64,000 bases of DNA, from NCBI RefSeq assembly GCF_001700965.1, contig NZ_CP016756.1:3896501-3960500 (forward strand), given 5' to 3'. This document shows, one piece after another, positions 62,215 to 64,000 of the stretch; positions within the stretch are counted from its first letter, which is position 1; each line of letters starts with the position of its first letter. The notes beneath the pieces are model-generated. The model was not told where the DNA came from. It saw nothing but the letters and a program-made list of their open reading frames with translations, and did not search any database. The position numbers and the translations under genes are program-made. Source of the stretch: Stenotrophomonas nitritireducens (GTDB lineage Bacteria; Pseudomonadota; Gammaproteobacteria; Xanthomonadales; Xanthomonadaceae).

Positions 62215-63105
62215 CTACAAAAGCTGCTTGCGCAGCCAGTCCGCCAATGCCGCCACACGCGGATCCTGCTGATCACCCGCGGTGCACAGCGCCCAGCAGC
62301 CGTCGGTTTCGACAAAACCCCACGGTGCGATCAGTCGGCCGTTGACCAGGTCATCGGCGACCAGCGGTTCCGGCGCAATCGCAATGCCCAAGCCGGCAAC
62401 TGCGGCTTCCAGCATGTAATACAGGTGTTCCAGGCCGGTGCCGTAAGTCAGCGCACCGGCATCGATGCCATTGCGCGCGGCCCAGGCTGGCCACGCCTGT
62501 GGGCGTGAGCGGGTATGCAGCAGTGCATGTCCAAGCATGGCATCGATCGGTTGATGGGCCAATACGTGCGCGCCATGCATCGAAGGGCTGAACACCGGGC
62601 CGATCCGCTCTGCAGCCAGCGTGTGTACCTGCCAACCGGCCGGCCAAGGTGCCTGGCCCAGCATCAGTGCCGCATCCATGCCATCCAAGCGTGGGGCGAA
62701 ATCGCCATCCTGTGCGGCCAGGTGCAGGGTCAGGCCGGGCAGATCGCGCTGCAGATCCTGCAGGCGCGGGATCATCCAGCGGGCCAGCAGGCTGCCCGGG
62801 CAGCCCAGCACGAAGGCGTCATCGCGCTGCGGGCGGCGCAGGGAAGCGATGCAATCGCGCAGCTGCGAGAACGCGCCGGACGTGGCTTCAAGCAGGCGAT
62901 GGCCGGCGGCGTTAGGGCGGATGCCGCGTCCTTCGCGTTCGAACAAGGCCAGCCCCAGCTCCTCCTCCAGTGCACGCAGCTGCCGGCTCACCGCGCCATG
63001 GGTGACGTGCAGCTCCGCCGCGGCCTGGCTGACGCTGCGCAGGCGCGCGGCAGCTTCAAACGCCCGCAAGGCGTTGAGCGAGGGCAGAGGCGGGCTGGTT
63101 TTCAT
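62215..63105 (-). CDS. LysR-family transcriptional regulator (TrpI-like)
   Basis: This 296-residue regulator has the N-terminal LysR helix-turn-helix ([49 protein letters not shown] split around residues 12-60) and a periplasmic-binding-fold effector domain from about 90. The AVSRQ-LR arrangement and [15 protein letters not shown] start match the GcvA/TrpI/AmpR branch. In other gammaproteobacteria TrpI activates trpBA in response to indoleglycerol phosphate and is divergent from trpB, as here. ATG at 63105; the gap to trpB is 95 bases and holds a candidate operator that overlaps the start codon. Confidence 0.92.
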   Translation of the reverse strand: MKTSPPLPSLNALRAFEAAARLRSVSQAAAELHVTHGAVSRQLRALEEELGLALFEREGRGIRPNAAGHRLLEATSGAFSQLRDCIASLRRPQRDDAFVLGCPGSLLARWMIPRLQDLQRDLPGLTLHLAAQDGDFAPRLDGMDAALMLGQAPWPAGWQVHTLAAERIGPVFSPSMHGAHVLAHQPIDAMLGHALLHTRSRPQAWPAWAARNGIDAGALTYGTGLEHLYYMLEAAVAGLGIAIAPEPLVADDLVNGRLIAPWGFVETDGCWALCTAGDQQDPRVAALADWLRKQLL

Positions 63106-63123
63106 GTGAGTTTTTCTAACATG
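63103..63123. promoter_or_regulatory. Candidate LysR-type operator (T-N11-A)
   Basis: CATGT and ACATG form an inverted repeat separated by 11 bases, the classic T-N11-A pattern. It overlaps the lysR start codon, suggesting autorepression, and lies about 80 bases before trpB, suitable for activation of that gene. Confidence 0.5.
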
Positions 63124-63200
63124 TTGCCGCTGAATTATCCATTTTTAAGTCGTCAGCCCTGCGTTAGAGTGTTGGCCTGTTTCTTGTGGCTGTTACCCCC

Positions 63201-64000
63201 ATGACTGACCCGTCGATTTCCGATTTCCATGCCTATCCCGATGCACGCGGCCACTTTGGACGTTTTGGTGGCAGCTTTGTCGCTGAAACCCTGGTCGGGC
63301 CCTTGCAGGAACTGGCAGCTGCCTACGATCAGGCGCGCATCGATCCGTCCTTCATCGCCGCCTATGACAAGGACCTGAAACACTACGTCGGCCGCCCCAG
63401 CCCGATCTACCACGCCGAGCGCCTGAGCAAGGACGTGGGCGGTGCGCAGATCCTGCTCAAGCGCGAAGACCTGAACCACACCGGCGCGCACAAGGTGAAC
63501 AACACCATTGGCCAGGCCTTGCTGGCCGCGCGGATGGGCAAGACCCGCATCATCGCCGAGACCGGTGCCGGCCAGCACGGCGTGGCCTCGGCCACGGTGG
63601 CGGCGCGCTTGGGCCTGGAGTGCGTGGTGTACATGGGCGCCACCGACATCGAGCGGCAGAAAATCAACGTCTACCGGATGAAGTTGCTTGGCGCCACCGT
63701 GGTGCCGGTGACCAGCGGTTCGGCCACGCTCAAGGACGCGCTCAACGAGGCGATGCGCGACTGGGTCACCAATGTGCGCGACACCTTCTACATTATCGGC
63801 ACGGTCGCCGGCCCGGACCCGTATCCGCGCATGGTGCGTGACTTCAACGCCATCGTCGGCCGCGAGGCGCGTGCACAGATGCTGGAGGACTACGGCCGGC
63901 TGCCGGATGCGATCACCGCCTGCGTTGGCGGCGGCTCCAATGCGATCGGCTTGTTCCATGCCTTCCTCAACGACCGCCAGGTCAAGATCTATGGTGCCGA
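63201..64000 (+). CDS. trpB: Tryptophan synthase beta subunit (3' end beyond window)
   Basis: The first 266 residues of a PLP-dependent enzyme joining indole and serine. It begins [20 protein letters not shown]; the [17 protein letters not shown] and [16 protein letters not shown] blocks are typical. The Lys that holds PLP is in [18 protein letters not shown], followed by [19 protein letters not shown] and [13 protein letters not shown] for the phosphate cup. The reading frame is intact to the window edge, about two thirds of the usual length of 400. It is divergent from lysR. trpA probably follows outside the window. Confidence 0.97.
   Translation, partial: MTDPSISDFHAYPDARGHFGRFGGSFVAETLVGPLQELAAAYDQARIDPSFIAAYDKDLKHYVGRPSPIYHAERLSKDVGGAQILLKREDLNHTGAHKVNNTIGQALLAARMGKTRIIAETGAGQHGVASATVAARLGLECVVYMGATDIERQKINVYRMKLLGATVVPVTSGSATLKDALNEAMRDWVTNVRDTFYIIGTVAGPDPYPRMVRDFNAIVGREARAQMLEDYGRLPDAITACVGGGSNAIGLFHAFLNDRQVKIYGA

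Overview
The window is about 66% GC by eye and reads as a chromosomal segment of a Xanthomonadaceae bacterium, most likely Stenotrophomonas. This is inferred from the gene content (prmB-aroC-asd-fimV-truA-trpF and trpB with a divergent lysR) and from short palindromes of the GTAG...GCCGAGC...GCTCGGC...CTAC type, which are typical of Stenotrophomonas genomes. I see no rRNA, tRNA, transposase, prophage or CRISPR array. Two blocks stand out: a functional-amyloid (Fap-like) operon at 1.9-7.7 kb with its probable sigma-54 regulator, and a membrane/ATPase stress-type module at 51.95-62.03 kb lying inside the tryptophan locus.

Region 1 (0-9 kb). A dicarboxylate/amino-acid symporter ends in a clear terminator. 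After a REP-like repeat comes a -24/-12 sigma-54 promoter with two upstream copies of a CTGTRACAG...GATACACC motif. It drives six genes: a small Gly-rich secreted protein, two amyloid-repeat proteins, a C39 peptidase, a third amyloid-related protein, and an outer-membrane barrel with an N-terminal coiled coil. A convergent gene encodes a sigma-54 enhancer-binding protein. The gene order from the second gene on matches Pseudomonas fapB-C-D-E-F. Region 2 (9-22.9 kb) holds two NlpC/P60 cell-wall hydrolases, slyD, a DUF418 membrane protein, glutathione reductase, an EamA transporter coupled to an alkyltransferase-like DNA-repair protein, a rhomboid protease, and two tandem M13 peptidases. One of these has lost a zinc-binding histidine. 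A phytoene-dehydrogenase-like flavoprotein follows.

Region 3 (22.98-28.9 kb) has visibly lower GC. It carries a Sel1-like protein, an S9 prolyl-oligopeptidase and a large TonB-dependent receptor, a plausible peptide uptake and degradation unit. Region 4 (29-44.6 kb) is mostly housekeeping: mrp, dcd, a HIT protein and a dienelactone hydrolase, rimO, a DUF3025 protein, greB, a rhomboid-TPR protein, a DUF4013-like membrane protein, a HerA-like ATPase, a lytic transglycosylase with LysM, psd, a SCO copper chaperone and prmB. Region 5 (44.6-51.7 kb) runs aroC, a 2-hydroxyacid dehydrogenase, asd, fimV, a VOC protein, truA and trpF, with several stop/start overlaps.

Region 6 (51.95-62.03 kb) carries five co-directional genes: a YqiJ/NfeD-like OB-fold membrane protein, a flotillin, a 1788-residue AAA ATPase, an unrecognised 244-residue helical protein, and a TelA-family protein. 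They separate trpF from trpB, which begins at 63,201 and runs off the window. A LysR regulator is divergent from trpB, with a T-N11-A palindrome at its own start codon.

Several families of inverted repeats (REP-like, SMAG-like and larger composite elements) fill most longer intergenic gaps. All functional statements rest on reading motifs and gene order; no database search was possible.
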